A DNA stretch of 53,208 nucleotides from Lachnospiraceae bacterium (GTDB lineage Bacteria; Bacillota; Clostridia; Lachnospirales; Lachnospiraceae): contig CAAGFJ010000074.1 in the NCBI GenBank assembly GCA_900769115.1, positions 1 through 53,208 on the forward strand, written 5' to 3'. The first letter of the stretch is position 1. Every line of letters begins with the position of its first letter. The notes below the pieces were generated by a model that searched no databases, was not told the DNA's origin, and saw nothing but the letters and a program-made list of their open reading frames with translations. Positions 14,370-22,277 of the stretch are shown piece after piece. The position numbers and the translations under genes were made by a program.

Positions 14370-15194
14370 TTATAGAATATCTTTCTCATCCACATATATC
14401 ATTCCTATTATTATAGCTACTGTTATCAGCAACAAAGCATATATGATACCAATCGCCATATAAATATTCGATCCAGCACATACGGTATTATTTCTCCTCC
14501 ATATCGTATAATTACCAATCATGAATGGATTGGTATAATACACCGATAATATATATATAACGCAGATGCATGCGAAACCGGCAACTGATCCGAATCTCAA
14601 GCTGAGCAGGATTTGTAATAAAGATACACCGATTGATACCAGACAAGGCAGAAGAATTACCACCAGAATAATCTGTCCATTCGATAAATATAAGATTCCT
14701 TCTCCAAAGCCCTTCATAAGCTCCTTCGTCACCTGTAAGGAAACCTGTGCATGGGAAATGATTGCCCATGTTGCAGCCCCGCCAAAACCCATTATATAAT
14801 ATAGAATCACACTTCCGGTACACCATAGACACTTTGCTCCCCACCACCCAGTTCGTGTCTTTGTAGCCAGAATCGTATTCTTTGCATATCCGGCAAAATC
14901 ATTTTGCGTATAACTGCCAATGATATAGGCAAGCACAACATGATAGCAGAACCAATATACAGGAATCTGAAAGAAAGAATCCTTCTTAAGGACATAAGTC
15001 TCCATTCCTTTTACCGCATACATATAGTAATCCATTATTGTTCCATGGGATGCCAAAACACCTGCGGCATTCATATCAGCAATTATATTTTTCAGATAAA
15101 TGGAACTACACAGACATATCATAAATGCGCACAAATACCCTTTAAAATACTGCATGGTTCCTCTTTTAAAATCATATTTTAATAATCGGAACAT
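14370..15194 (-). CDS. ABC-2 type transporter membrane protein (last gene of operon)
   Basis: 274 residues from ATG 15194, after GGAAGGAG. About six hydrophobic segments; an N-terminal RLLKYDFKRG before the first segment is usual for ABC-2 permeases. No signature of a known family was recognised. It follows the ATPase by 1 nt, so it is surely translated from the same message. Its stop overlaps an ATG (TAATG) that opens only an 8-codon ORF, as if a further gene was lost. Probable partner of the permease at 15840. Confidence 0.7.
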   Translation of the reverse strand: MFRLLKYDFKRGTMQYFKGYLCAFMICLCSSIYLKNIIADMNAAGVLASHGTIMDYYMYAVKGMETYVLKKDSFFQIPVYWFCYHVVLAYIIGSYTQNDFAGYAKNTILATKTRTGWWGAKCLWCTGSVILYYIMGFGGAATWAIISHAQVSLQVTKELMKGFGEGILYLSNGQIILVVILLPCLVSIGVSLLQILLSLRFGSVAGFACICVIYILSVYYTNPFMIGNYTIWRRNNTVCAGSNIYMAIGIIYALLLITVAIIIGMIYVDEKDIL

Positions 15195-15195
15195 A

Positions 15196-15840
15196 TCAGG
15201 AATTCTCCTTCCTAATGATTTCTCCATGTGCCATCACATATATCTCATCGGACAGGTAATCCAGTTCTTCCCGGTCATGACATGCGACAATAATCAGACT
15301 GCCTTTATCCCTCAGTTCAAATAAGCTGTTACGGATAACACCAACGCTGTCTTCATCTAAGGCATTGATCGGTTCATCCAGAATAATGATATCCGGTTCA
15401 TTCATGATTGCATTGGCAATCCCTAATTTTTGTTTCATGCCAAGCGAATATTTCCTGTATAGTTTTCCTCTGTCTTCCGTCAACCCAACCCGGTCCAAGG
15501 CAACGGAAACTGCCTCTTTACTACAAACCTCTCCTAACTCAGCCAGGATCTGCAAATTCTGCATTCCTGTATATTCATCTAAAAATGCCGGATTCTCAAT
15601 CAACGCTCCAATACTTTCGGGAATACTGATATCTTTGTGTAGAATCTTGTCATTTATTGTGATCGTTCCTTTCGTAGGAGAAATAAGTCCACAAATTGAC
15701 CGTAATAACATTGTCTTACCACAACCATTTTTCCCCCTTAATCCATAGATTTTCCCCGGTGTCATGCAAAGATTAATATCTTTTAGTATGGGCATACCCG
15801 CAATATCCTTACATAATCCATCGATCTGTATATATGCCAT
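15196..15840 (-). CDS. ABC transporter ATP-binding protein
   Basis: 214 residues from ATG 15840, which overlaps the previous stop (TAATG). Walker A GKNGCGKTMLL, signature YSLGMKQKLGIANAI (SLGMKQ variant, common in the CcmA/bacitracin-export group), Walker B IIILDEPINALDED. It powers the two permeases on either side. Substrate unknown; this architecture is typical of peptide antibiotic export or self-protection and of other ABC-2 exporters. Confidence 0.9.
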   Translation of the reverse strand: MAYIQIDGLCKDIAGMPILKDINLCMTPGKIYGLRGKNGCGKTMLLRSICGLISPTKGTITINDKILHKDISIPESIGALIENPAFLDEYTGMQNLQILAELGEVCSKEAVSVALDRVGLTEDRGKLYRKYSLGMKQKLGIANAIMNEPDIIILDEPINALDEDSVGVIRNSLFELRDKGSLIIVACHDREELDYLSDEIYVMAHGEIIRKENS

Positions 15841-16637
15841 TACAATATATCCTCCTTCGTCTGTTTGAAACAAAACCAATAAACAGTTAATACTATTCCT
15901 ATTACTATAGTGATTCCGATCAGATATTGGTTTACCGGACATTCCTGGAGAGGATCCGCCATATCATATATGCTGAGCCAGCTTAGATTCAATTGCTCTA
16001 AGAAAGCTCCGCCTAACAGATATACGGTAAATGGCAGTACAAGCACTGAAAACCGGCTCCTTGCATAGTTAGAGACACATAGCGAGCACACTGCAGCCAG
16101 CCCTCCAAACATACCGTCTATTAGTATGTAGAATAAGGCATACCAGACCGGATGCAAGTAAAATAACTTCAGAAAGATATAATCTGCAAGTCCCTGGTAT
16201 GCAAACGGCTGAGGTTTCAGAACCGGAAGATAGGTAAGAACCAGCATTAAACTGAACGTCAATGGAATCATAATAGAAAGTGTCCCGGATAGAAAGGTAA
16301 CCATATACTTTACAATATGGTACTTCCTTGGTGAAACCCTGGTACATATATTCTTAATATAACCAGACGTCTTGTCGTTATAGTAGGATGCTCCAAACGG
16401 AATCGATGCAAATAGCGGAAGCATGGCACGAAACAAACTGCCAAATACAAACTGATAGTCCATAGGCAGCCACCCCTGTAAAAATAAATCGGGATATACA
16501 TACTTTCCGGAATCTCTGGATAGCTCATAAAACAGATACCCATCAGTCCATACCATTACCATCATAATTAAACATACCGCCCATGTGCCTTTATTATGTA
16601 CGACGCGCCGTATCTCCATCTTCCATAAATTCTTCAT
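15840..16637 (-). CDS. ABC-2 type transporter membrane protein
   Basis: 265 residues with about six membrane segments, N-terminal KMEIRRVVHNKGTW before the first. ASYYNDKTSGYIKNI and RVSPRKYHIVKYMV match the coupling region of ABC-2 permeases. ATG 16637 overlaps the stop of the upstream gene by 4 nt. It likely forms a heterodimeric channel with the 14370 protein, driven by the ATPase between them. Confidence 0.75.
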   Translation of the reverse strand: MKNLWKMEIRRVVHNKGTWAVCLIMMVMVWTDGYLFYELSRDSGKYVYPDLFLQGWLPMDYQFVFGSLFRAMLPLFASIPFGASYYNDKTSGYIKNICTRVSPRKYHIVKYMVTFLSGTLSIMIPLTFSLMLVLTYLPVLKPQPFAYQGLADYIFLKLFYLHPVWYALFYILIDGMFGGLAAVCSLCVSNYARSRFSVLVLPFTVYLLGGAFLEQLNLSWLSIYDMADPLQECPVNQYLIGITIVIGIVLTVYWFCFKQTKEDIL

Positions 16638-17188
16638 AATATATCCTTTCCAATCTCTATATGTATCATAACCACCTCTGGAAAAGTAGATAGCACATAA
16701 TCATATGTTGTATTACTGTCAGCTATATCAGCCGGTATACATACCGGTATCCGTATTGTACAGGTTCCATCCTCTGCCATTGTCTGAAAAGCACTCTGAT
16801 TCATATAGGAAAATATATCCGGATCAATTCCCTGATACCACGTTTGTGTCCGAAATCCATTCTCAATAAAAAGATCCCAATTACACCGGATGCTTTCTTT
16901 CTGATCCACTGATACTTCAAGACACAGGCATAGTATCTGGTCCGATGGTTGATACGGCTGATAATCCGGATATATCTTCTGCCGGAATTCCTGTGTATCA
17001 TACCATTCGTACCCTGTCATCCGAAGTGTCCAGATATCGTATTGTATTGTATCATTAAGATGATATGTCTTTTCTGCTATATGCGTCGCTGAATTCACAT
17101 GATATACCCGCATACCCCATAGGCATAGCATCACCAATATGCCAAAACCTATAATATATATTTTGTTACTCTTCAAAAAACGTTTCAT
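16634..17188 (-). CDS. membrane-anchored extracytoplasmic protein in ABC operon
   Basis: 184 residues from ATG 17188 (GAGGTAGGA upstream; the longer frame runs into the preceding gene). One N-terminal membrane anchor (IYIIGFGILVMLCLWGM) follows basic KRFLKSNK. The rest looks extracytoplasmic and beta-rich (EVSVDQKESIRCNWDLFI, then TIRIPVCIPADI), like small all-beta domains of surface lipoproteins. No known family was recognised. The position before the permease suggests a substrate-binding or accessory role. Confidence 0.6.
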   Translation of the reverse strand: MKRFLKSNKIYIIGFGILVMLCLWGMRVYHVNSATHIAEKTYHLNDTIQYDIWTLRMTGYEWYDTQEFRQKIYPDYQPYQPSDQILCLCLEVSVDQKESIRCNWDLFIENGFRTQTWYQGIDPDIFSYMNQSAFQTMAEDGTCTIRIPVCIPADIADSNTTYDYVLSTFPEVVMIHIEIGKDIL

Positions 17189-17198
17189 CTTCCTACCT

Positions 17199-18056
17199 CT
17201 AACGTTCAAACAGATACCGCATGTACATGGTCTGCTCTGTTGGATTCTGCGGAATGCCGTCTGCATCGTCAATCGGATCCGGTGCCCCTACATAATAACC
17301 CCCAGCTGCATTATCTTCCGGTATTGCATACGCCATTGTAAATTCCAATGTCGCATTGGCACCAAATTCGTCTATTATGAAAAAGCTGCTATTACTATTC
17401 TCTAAAGGAGACTTATCAAAATAAACCGGGTAGATCAGATGATCCTCTATATAATTCCACGTTCCGTTCTTAACGATTGCCAGACATTGGTCATTGATTG
17501 CAATCATCCGTTCCCGGTCTAATTGATTCGTCAACCGGCAGTGAAGAAACAGGTAATCATACGGAACCTCTGCCTGTGTTGTATATTTATCTATAAGCGG
17601 CTGTGTATCTTGAATAATTGAATATTGTTCTTCTATTGAAGCATCTGACATTCCCTTATCCACTTTTTCAAATTCCGGAGCTTCCTTATATACTGCCTCG
17701 TAATCGACCTGATCCTGTATACGGACATCGGTTCCTTCCTCGGGAATATCATCAAAATACATATATTTCTCGGAATATCCGGGATAATCCTGTAGCTTAT
17801 CCACATATTGGTAATCTAATATCTCAAACACATACTCATCTTTTTCTATTGGCTGTGTGTAATCCGGATACGTATCTTCAGATGCCTGCTCTGTAGTGTC
17901 TGTCTGTTCTGTATCCGTCCGATCTGTAGTGGTTACTACCGTTGCATTCTTCGTCTGCTGAGTATCTTTCTGATGAATACGATACATTACGATTCCAAGA
18001 CAAATCAACAGACCGATGCATATTATAATTCCAATACCTATTATCTTTTTCTTCAT
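17199..18056 (-). CDS. membrane-anchored extracytoplasmic protein, first gene of ABC operon
   Basis: About 285 residues from ATG 18056 (GGGGAAAAGG upstream; ATG 18071 is a possible alternative). N-terminal anchor IIGIGIIICIGLLICLGIVM, then a Thr/Asp/Glu-rich linker (~35-65) and a globular domain with many Tyr and acidic residues (EILDYQYVDKL, DYLFLHCRL, FFIIDEFGANATLEF). It resembles in style the anchored protein encoded 10 nt downstream and the divergent 18254 protein, so these may be related beta-sandwich domains. Function unknown. Confidence 0.6.
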   Translation of the reverse strand: MKKKIIGIGIIICIGLLICLGIVMYRIHQKDTQQTKNATVVTTTDRTDTEQTDTTEQASEDTYPDYTQPIEKDEYVFEILDYQYVDKLQDYPGYSEKYMYFDDIPEEGTDVRIQDQVDYEAVYKEAPEFEKVDKGMSDASIEEQYSIIQDTQPLIDKYTTQAEVPYDYLFLHCRLTNQLDRERMIAINDQCLAIVKNGTWNYIEDHLIYPVYFDKSPLENSNSSFFIIDEFGANATLEFTMAYAIPEDNAAGGYYVGAPDPIDDADGIPQNPTEQTMYMRYLFER

Positions 18057-18178
18057 ATACCTTTTCCCCATCCTGCTTATACTTTATTCTTTGTTTATGT
18101 TACTTGCCTATATTGTAAGTAATATTCATCCATGATGAATTGCTTTATACAAATATCATGTCATATCTTTTCATTTGA

Positions 18179-18207
18179 TTGCACCAAATCTAAAAATTCT
18201 GTATAAT
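18179..18207 (+). promoter_or_regulatory. promoter of the zinc-ribbon membrane protein pair
   Basis: TTGCAC (18179-18184), 17-nt spacer, TATAAT (18202-18207), 47 nt before the ATG at 18254. The intergenic space to the divergent ABC operon also holds the dyad ATTCATC-3-GATGAAT near 18124-18140. Confidence 0.75.
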
Positions 18208-18253
18208 AGTGCTAGTCACGCAATACATCAGATTACCTAATGAGGAGATACCT

Positions 18254-19156
18254 ATGAAAGTTACATGTCACAATTGTGGCAAACGTTTTGACTACGATAC
18301 CTATACCGGGTTGTGCCCAAAATGTTCCACCTATTACCGGATAGATTCCGCATACGATACGTCGGCGGATACTTATGATCATTCTGAAACTGATGACGAT
18401 CTCTATGATGACAAAGAAGATAATTTTGACACCTCTCTAAATGATGATCCATCCAAGACAAGTTATGACTGTGAGCAAGGGAAAAATGCCGGCCTACATA
18501 CATCCTTGCAGTCCGACACAGGAAGTGTGCGTTCCGGTGCGTTCAAAAAGAATCGCAAACTTACTTCCTTTCTTTTTGTCCTGATCGTGCTTGCATTTGT
18601 TGTTCCTTTCTTTGCCACACAATATATTATTCATGCCAGACAAGAAGAAAACAGTCTGTCTCAAGTTGTTGTGCCTGTCCCTGCCTCTATGGGAGAGTCT
18701 ATGTCCTTTGAGATGGAAGACAATTATCGCTATGAACTGACAATTCAGTCTGCGTCCGTTGTCACGGATACCTGTTATCAGATTCCGAACGGATATCAAT
18801 TGATCGGCTTTTCTTATACATTGACAGAACCAGATGCAGCAGCAGAAGACACGGTCGACGGTAATCGGCTAAATCGTTCCTTAGGATATGACGACATCAC
18901 TCCTTATCTATGTACACAATCCGGGGAATATCTCCAACCGATCGATGCCTACGATATTGCCAAGGCACAGGGCGACAAAGATTACGAATGGCGTCAGACA
19001 ACCGGAACAAGTTCCGATTTTGAATATTCCAAAGGAACCGTGTATTTCTTAGTGAAAGACGGAGATATTGCAAATCTTCTCATCCAACATACCAACTATG
19101 AATCAACTACCCTTTTAGAGTCTTACCGGATCGATCAATTGGAGGTGACAGAATAA
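18254..19156 (+). CDS. zinc-ribbon, single-pass membrane protein
   Basis: 300 residues from ATG 18254 after GAGGAGA. An N-terminal zinc ribbon has C5-x2-C8 and C21-x2-C24. An acidic Asp/Tyr-rich linker (~30-95) leads to one membrane segment (~104-126). The C-terminal ~170 residues are outside and start with a membrane-proximal region and a beta-rich domain (YELTIQSASVV, GFSYTLTEPDAA). The zinc ribbon would be cytoplasmic. Similar zinc-ribbon/membrane/DUF4352-like layouts occur in Clostridia, but the role is unknown. Co-translated with the next gene. Confidence 0.65.
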   Translation: MKVTCHNCGKRFDYDTYTGLCPKCSTYYRIDSAYDTSADTYDHSETDDDLYDDKEDNFDTSLNDDPSKTSYDCEQGKNAGLHTSLQSDTGSVRSGAFKKNRKLTSFLFVLIVLAFVVPFFATQYIIHARQEENSLSQVVVPVPASMGESMSFEMEDNYRYELTIQSASVVTDTCYQIPNGYQLIGFSYTLTEPDAAAEDTVDGNRLNRSLGYDDITPYLCTQSGEYLQPIDAYDIAKAQGDKDYEWRQTTGTSSDFEYSKGTVYFLVKDGDIANLLIQHTNYESTTLLESYRIDQLEVTE

Positions 19157-19716
19157 TGAACGGTACATCCGTTGCTATAAGTTTTATAACAAAAATAATA
19201 CTGTGGCTATTTCACAAGTTAGGAATCAACATCCTTCTTCTGATCGCTCTCATCATTGAAATTCCATGTATGTACTCCTATTATAACGAGCGTATGTATG
19301 AAGTCCAGATGTATACTAATCAGACCTTTCAGGCCATAAGTGAACCGGAACTTGTTTCTGCCTCAGATCTTCCGGTTGGTGTGGAAGATCCGAATGATGA
19401 TAATTACAAAGTCATGATTCAGATCGATAATCTTTATACAAGACCGTCTCCTTTACATCCCGCCCTATACGCAGAGGATGAAGATGGCGGTTTCTACACG
19501 ATGCAGCCGGTGGACTATTATGCAGACATAGATTCCTATGATATTTTACCAGTCCGAACCTATTTTCCTGCCGGCATGCGCGTAACGCTTCCCTGCTATA
19601 TCGACGCCACCTCAGCCGAAGGGAAGACACTCTCTTTCACCTCAACTGACGCACTCTATAGAAACTCTGCATATCATACCAATGACAAAAACACCCTGAC
19701 CATCACCTTCCCGTGA
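19156..19716 (+). CDS. membrane-anchored extracytoplasmic protein
   Basis: 186 residues; its ATG overlaps the upstream stop (TAATG). One long N-terminal hydrophobic anchor (IILWLFHKLGINILLLIALIIEI) then an extracytoplasmic part with Asp/Tyr-rich stretches (DYYADIDSYDILPVRTYFPAG) and a beta-rich end. No recognised family. The tight coupling suggests it forms a complex with the zinc-ribbon protein. Confidence 0.6.
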   Translation: MNGTSVAISFITKIILWLFHKLGINILLLIALIIEIPCMYSYYNERMYEVQMYTNQTFQAISEPELVSASDLPVGVEDPNDDNYKVMIQIDNLYTRPSPLHPALYAEDEDGGFYTMQPVDYYADIDSYDILPVRTYFPAGMRVTLPCYIDATSAEGKTLSFTSTDALYRNSAYHTNDKNTLTITFP

Positions 19717-19735
19717 TGACCAGGGTGTCATTCTT
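19691..19735 (+). terminator. terminator overlapping the end of the 19156 gene
   Basis: ACACCCTG/CAGGGTGT and, inside it, CATCAC/GTGATG form a two-part stem followed by CATTCTTTT. The stop codon at 19714-19716 lies inside the hairpin. Confidence 0.8.
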
Positions 19736-19760
19736 TTCCATTTTTACCATCTTTCTCCTA

Positions 19761-19789
19761 TTGTCTAAATGTTACAAAATTGTTACAAT
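19761..19789 (+). promoter_or_regulatory. promoter of the isolated Cys-rich small ORF
   Basis: TTGTCT (19761-19766), 17-nt spacer, TACAAT (19784-19789). An overlapping alternative is TTACAA (19772-19777), 18 nt, TGTAAT (19796-19801). Confidence 0.5.
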
Positions 19790-19839
19790 TCATTCTGTAA
19801 TCAGCTGAACATACAAATAAAAATAAGGAGGACGAAACT

Positions 19840-19911
19840 ATGTGCTTTAGATTCAATAGCTGTTCCGAGTTATTTAATACCATTTGCAGATATTTTAACT
19901 TCGGTTGTTAA
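19840..19911 (+). CDS. 23-residue Cys-rich small protein of unknown function
   Basis: ATG 19840 with a strong AAGGAGGA 7-9 nt upstream; TAA at 19909. It reads MCFRFNSCSELF and ends CRYFNFGC, with four cysteines and a loose internal repeat (CxxFNxC and CxYFNxGC). It has its own promoter, a small GCTGA/TCAGC hairpin (19927-19940) and a strong terminator, so a ~200-nt transcript carries only this ORF. It is not followed by any plus-strand gene, so it is not a simple operon leader. It may be a small membrane or secreted peptide, a toxin, or the coding part of a dual-function RNA. Confidence 0.55.
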   Translation: MCFRFNSCSELFNTICRYFNFGC

Positions 19912-19952
19912 TCCGTAACCTATTATGCTGATCTTTCAGCGTAACAGTAGAC

Positions 19953-19997
19953 AAGGATTCTTTTCACGTCACCAACATAACGAAAAGAATCCTTTTT
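19953..19997 (+). terminator. terminator of the small Cys-rich ORF
   Basis: A 13-bp perfect stem, AAGGATTCTTTTC and GAAAAGAATCCTT, with a 16-nt loop, followed by TTTCTG. Confidence 0.8.
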
Positions 19998-20001
19998 CTG
20001 T

Positions 20002-20361
20002 TTACTTATTCTTCCTGCATTTTACCTGCTTACAGAGAATCGCAAACCTTCCATTCTCCTTTGAATATTCACAAGTAGATAGGATCAATAATTCATCAGA
20101 ACTATTATACTTTCCACCACAATTGTATTCCCAGTTCTTTGCAACCTGCTTTTTCCACTTCTTGTATACCTTCTTATTATCCAACTGTGCAAACTTCTCA
20201 TAGATCATCCGGTCTTTGCTGCCTTTTGCACAACTGATCCTACACTTCGGCGTAACATAGCTGGCAAACAACATTCCATGCGAATCTTTTTTACCATCAA
20301 TATTCTTATACAGATACTTGGTATTATTCTTAATCCCGGTATACATAACCGGGACTTTCCC
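20002..20361 (-). pseudogene. decayed class B sortase
   Basis: The readable part starts GKVPVMYTG right after the stop of the upstream gene and has no RBS. KYLYKNIDGKKDSHGMLF matches SrtB strands, and LLILSTCEYSKENGRFAIL holds the catalytic Cys and Arg. The usual N-terminal anchor and the segment with the catalytic His (YGHNM region) are missing, the latter by an internal deletion after GMLFASY. It should be inactive. Sortase B enzymes anchor surface proteins; the window's surface protein with a sorting-type tail is 17 kb away. Confidence 0.75.
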
Positions 20362-20997
20362 TTATAGTACTCCTGTCATTTTCAGAACCAGCCACACAGT
20401 TATTCCTATCATCCCCATAAGCAATATCGCGATCACCGCAATTGTAGCCGGAATATATTTTCTTTCCTTTAGAGAAAGCACTGCTATCGATATTACATCT
20501 AACGAAAAGAAAAACTGAAATATCATCCCTGTAGTACTGACTATTCTACCATGCACACCCTCTTCTCGTGCCTTTCTTATATATGCAACTGAAAACGCAT
20601 TTCCTCCAAGCATTGTCAAATATCCATACGCGCTAAGGACTGCAATCATAAAAGGACCCACAAAAATCATAATAACAACAGGGGTACATGTAAGTAATAT
20701 AAAAACAGCTATCAGCAATCCGCCTATTATATACATGGGAATCATCAAATATTTGATTATAATCGCACATCTTAACAATGTAACACGGCTAATCTTCTGC
20801 CGGTTAATTCTTATATAAACAGCATTAACGATTCCTGCAAGAAACGGAAGCACCAATGCACAAAATGCCATTGAGGAAATCTTTTCCGCATCCGATCCTA
20901 TAAGTCTCAAACCTACCAATGGACTTATATACGCTAACACCACATACACAATTGATAATATCGTACAACTTATTCCTTTATCTTCTTTCACTCTCAT
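20362..20997 (-). CDS. multi-pass membrane protein of unknown function
   Basis: 211 residues with about six hydrophobic segments (for example CTILSIVYVVLAYISPLVGL and YIIGGLLIAVFILL) and a short basic loop (IRINRQKISR). No motif links it to a known transporter family. AGGAGGA precedes the ATG. Its stop touches the sortase remnant, so it may once have been followed by an intact sortase or have received its remnant by deletion. Confidence 0.65.
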   Translation of the reverse strand: MRVKEDKGISCTILSIVYVVLAYISPLVGLRLIGSDAEKISSMAFCALVLPFLAGIVNAVYIRINRQKISRVTLLRCAIIIKYLMIPMYIIGGLLIAVFILLTCTPVVIMIFVGPFMIAVLSAYGYLTMLGGNAFSVAYIRKAREEGVHGRIVSTTGMIFQFFFSLDVISIAVLSLKERKYIPATIAVIAILLMGMIGITVWLVLKMTGVL

Positions 20998-21018
20998 ATC
21001 CTCCTAAACCCTCAAAAC

Positions 21019-21040
21019 AAAGAGTCGCCCGTGACTCTTT
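21019..21040. terminator. bidirectional hairpin after the rplM-rpsI unit
   Basis: AAAGAGTC-6-GACTCTTT, with T-rich flanks on both strands. It lies between the rpsI terminator and the next minus-strand gene. Confidence 0.5.
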
Positions 21041-21074
21041 TGTGCCCCTGCGGAATTACCACGCAATTATAAAG

Positions 21075-21108
21075 TAAAAAAGCCCGGAAAACAAATATTC
21101 CGGGCTTT
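21075..21108 (-). terminator. rpsI terminator
   Basis: AGCCCGGAA/TTCCGGGCT, 9-bp G+C-rich stem extended by A-T pairs and followed by TTTTTT on the minus strand, 28 nt after the rpsI stop. Confidence 0.92.
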
Positions 21109-21136
21109 GAAATATCGATCTGTTGCAGATAACTGC

Positions 21137-21532
21137 TTATCTCTTTGAGAACTGCGGAGCACGACGAGCTGCTTTCAAACCGTACTTCTTTCTCTCCTTC
21201 ATACGAGAATCACGAGTAAGGTATCCAGCTTTCTTAAGTGCTGGACGGTTCTCAGCATCTGCCTCTAATAATGCTCTTGAAATACCATGACGGATAGCAC
21301 CAGCCTGTCCTGTGAATCCACCACCACGAACGTTAACAAGTACATCAAACTTTCCTACTGTATTCGTAGCAACGAATGGCTGATTCACAATAATCTTCAA
21401 TGTCTCAAGACCAAAGTAATCATCCATGTCTTTCTTATTAATTGTGATCTTACCTGTACCAGGTACTAAATATACTCTTGCAACACTGCTTTTTCTTCTA
21501 CCAGTTCCGTAATATCTTTCTGTTTTAGCCAC
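21137..21532 (-). CDS. rpsI: 30S ribosomal protein S9
   Basis: 131 residues. Starts AKTERYYGTGRRKSSVARV and ends with the basic APQFSKR tail that reaches the P-site tRNA. It follows rplM by 17 nt with its own RBS and ends at a strong terminator. rplM-rpsI pairing is conserved across Firmicutes. Confidence 0.97.
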   Translation of the reverse strand: MAKTERYYGTGRRKSSVARVYLVPGTGKITINKKDMDDYFGLETLKIIVNQPFVATNTVGKFDVLVNVRGGGFTGQAGAIRHGISRALLEADAENRPALKKAGYLTRDSRMKERKKYGLKAARRAPQFSKR

Positions 21533-21549
21533 TGCTTTGTCCTCCTTAA

Positions 21550-21984
21550 TTAATACTTAATCTCTAACTCTTTCGGCTGCTGTGCCTGATGATTATGTTC
21601 CGGACCAGCATATACATGAAGCTTAGTAATCATCTCGCGTCCTAAAGGTCCCTTTGGAAGCATACCCTTAACTGCTCTGCGGATCACTTCTTCTGGCTTC
21701 TTAGCTAAAAGCTCTTTCAATGTTGTCTCTTTCATTCCGCCAACATATCCTGAATAATCATAATATACTTTCTGGTCTAACTTCTTACCAGTTACTTTGA
21801 TCTTGTCTGCATTCACAATAATTACGTAATCACCAGTGTCGATATGTGGTGTAAAGGTTGGCTTATTCTTACCTCTTAAAACACTTGCGACTTCTGATGC
21901 TAAACGTCCTAATGTATGTCCTGTAGCGTCAACTACATACCACTCTCTGTTAATTGTTGATGGGCTTGCCATATAACTCTTCAT
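21550..21984 (-). CDS. rplM: 50S ribosomal protein L13
   Basis: 144 residues. REWYVVDATGHTLGRLASEVA and LRGKNKPTFTPHIDTGDYV are the L13 core; MLPKGPLGREMITKL is the C-terminal signature. It is driven by a consensus promoter with a ~165-nt leader, a position at which an L13 autoregulatory leader is known in Firmicutes. The usual upstream neighbour truA is displaced by an inserted beta-helix gene. Confidence 0.97.
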   Translation of the reverse strand: MKSYMASPSTINREWYVVDATGHTLGRLASEVASVLRGKNKPTFTPHIDTGDYVIIVNADKIKVTGKKLDQKVYYDYSGYVGGMKETTLKELLAKKPEEVIRRAVKGMLPKGPLGREMITKLHVYAGPEHNHQAQQPKELEIKY

Positions 21985-22188
21985 GGTGTTCCTCCTTAAA
22001 ATAATTCCAATAAAATTCTGTCCTTAGACTGCAATCTCAGAACCGCTGCAATGTCCGAAACAACGTTCCCGTGCGTCTGAACTGACCAAGACAACTTCTG
22101 GCTATGTAAAACCGGGGCTAATGGTTTTGCACAGACTTCTTCCGTCGTCACAATTAAGTATTATATTACATCGACCCGTGTGTGTCAA
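21985..22188 (-). promoter_or_regulatory. rplM promoter and leader
   Basis: Minus-strand TTGACA (22183-22188), 17-nt spacer, TATAAT (22160-22165): a perfect consensus. The ~165-nt leader contains AAAACC/GGTTTT and other complementary stretches, and sits where the Rfam L13 leader is found in Firmicutes. The match to that family was not computed. Confidence 0.7.
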
Positions 22189-22238
22189 CGGCTTTTTCCA
22201 TAAAATAACGATTATTTGTGCATTTATCCACATTTATG

Positions 22239-22271
22239 GAAAAAGGGGATATTGTTATCCACAATATCCCC
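22239..22271 (-). terminator. terminator of the beta-helix gene
   Basis: GGGGATATTG/CAATATCCCC, 10-bp perfect stem with a 7-nt loop, followed by TTTTTCC on the minus strand, 7 nt after the stop at 22278. Confidence 0.93.
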
Positions 22272-22277
22272 TGATAC

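Noticed and set aside
19840..19911. SCIFF or other known RiPP precursor
   Set aside because: No matching leader, and no radical SAM or transporter gene nearby.
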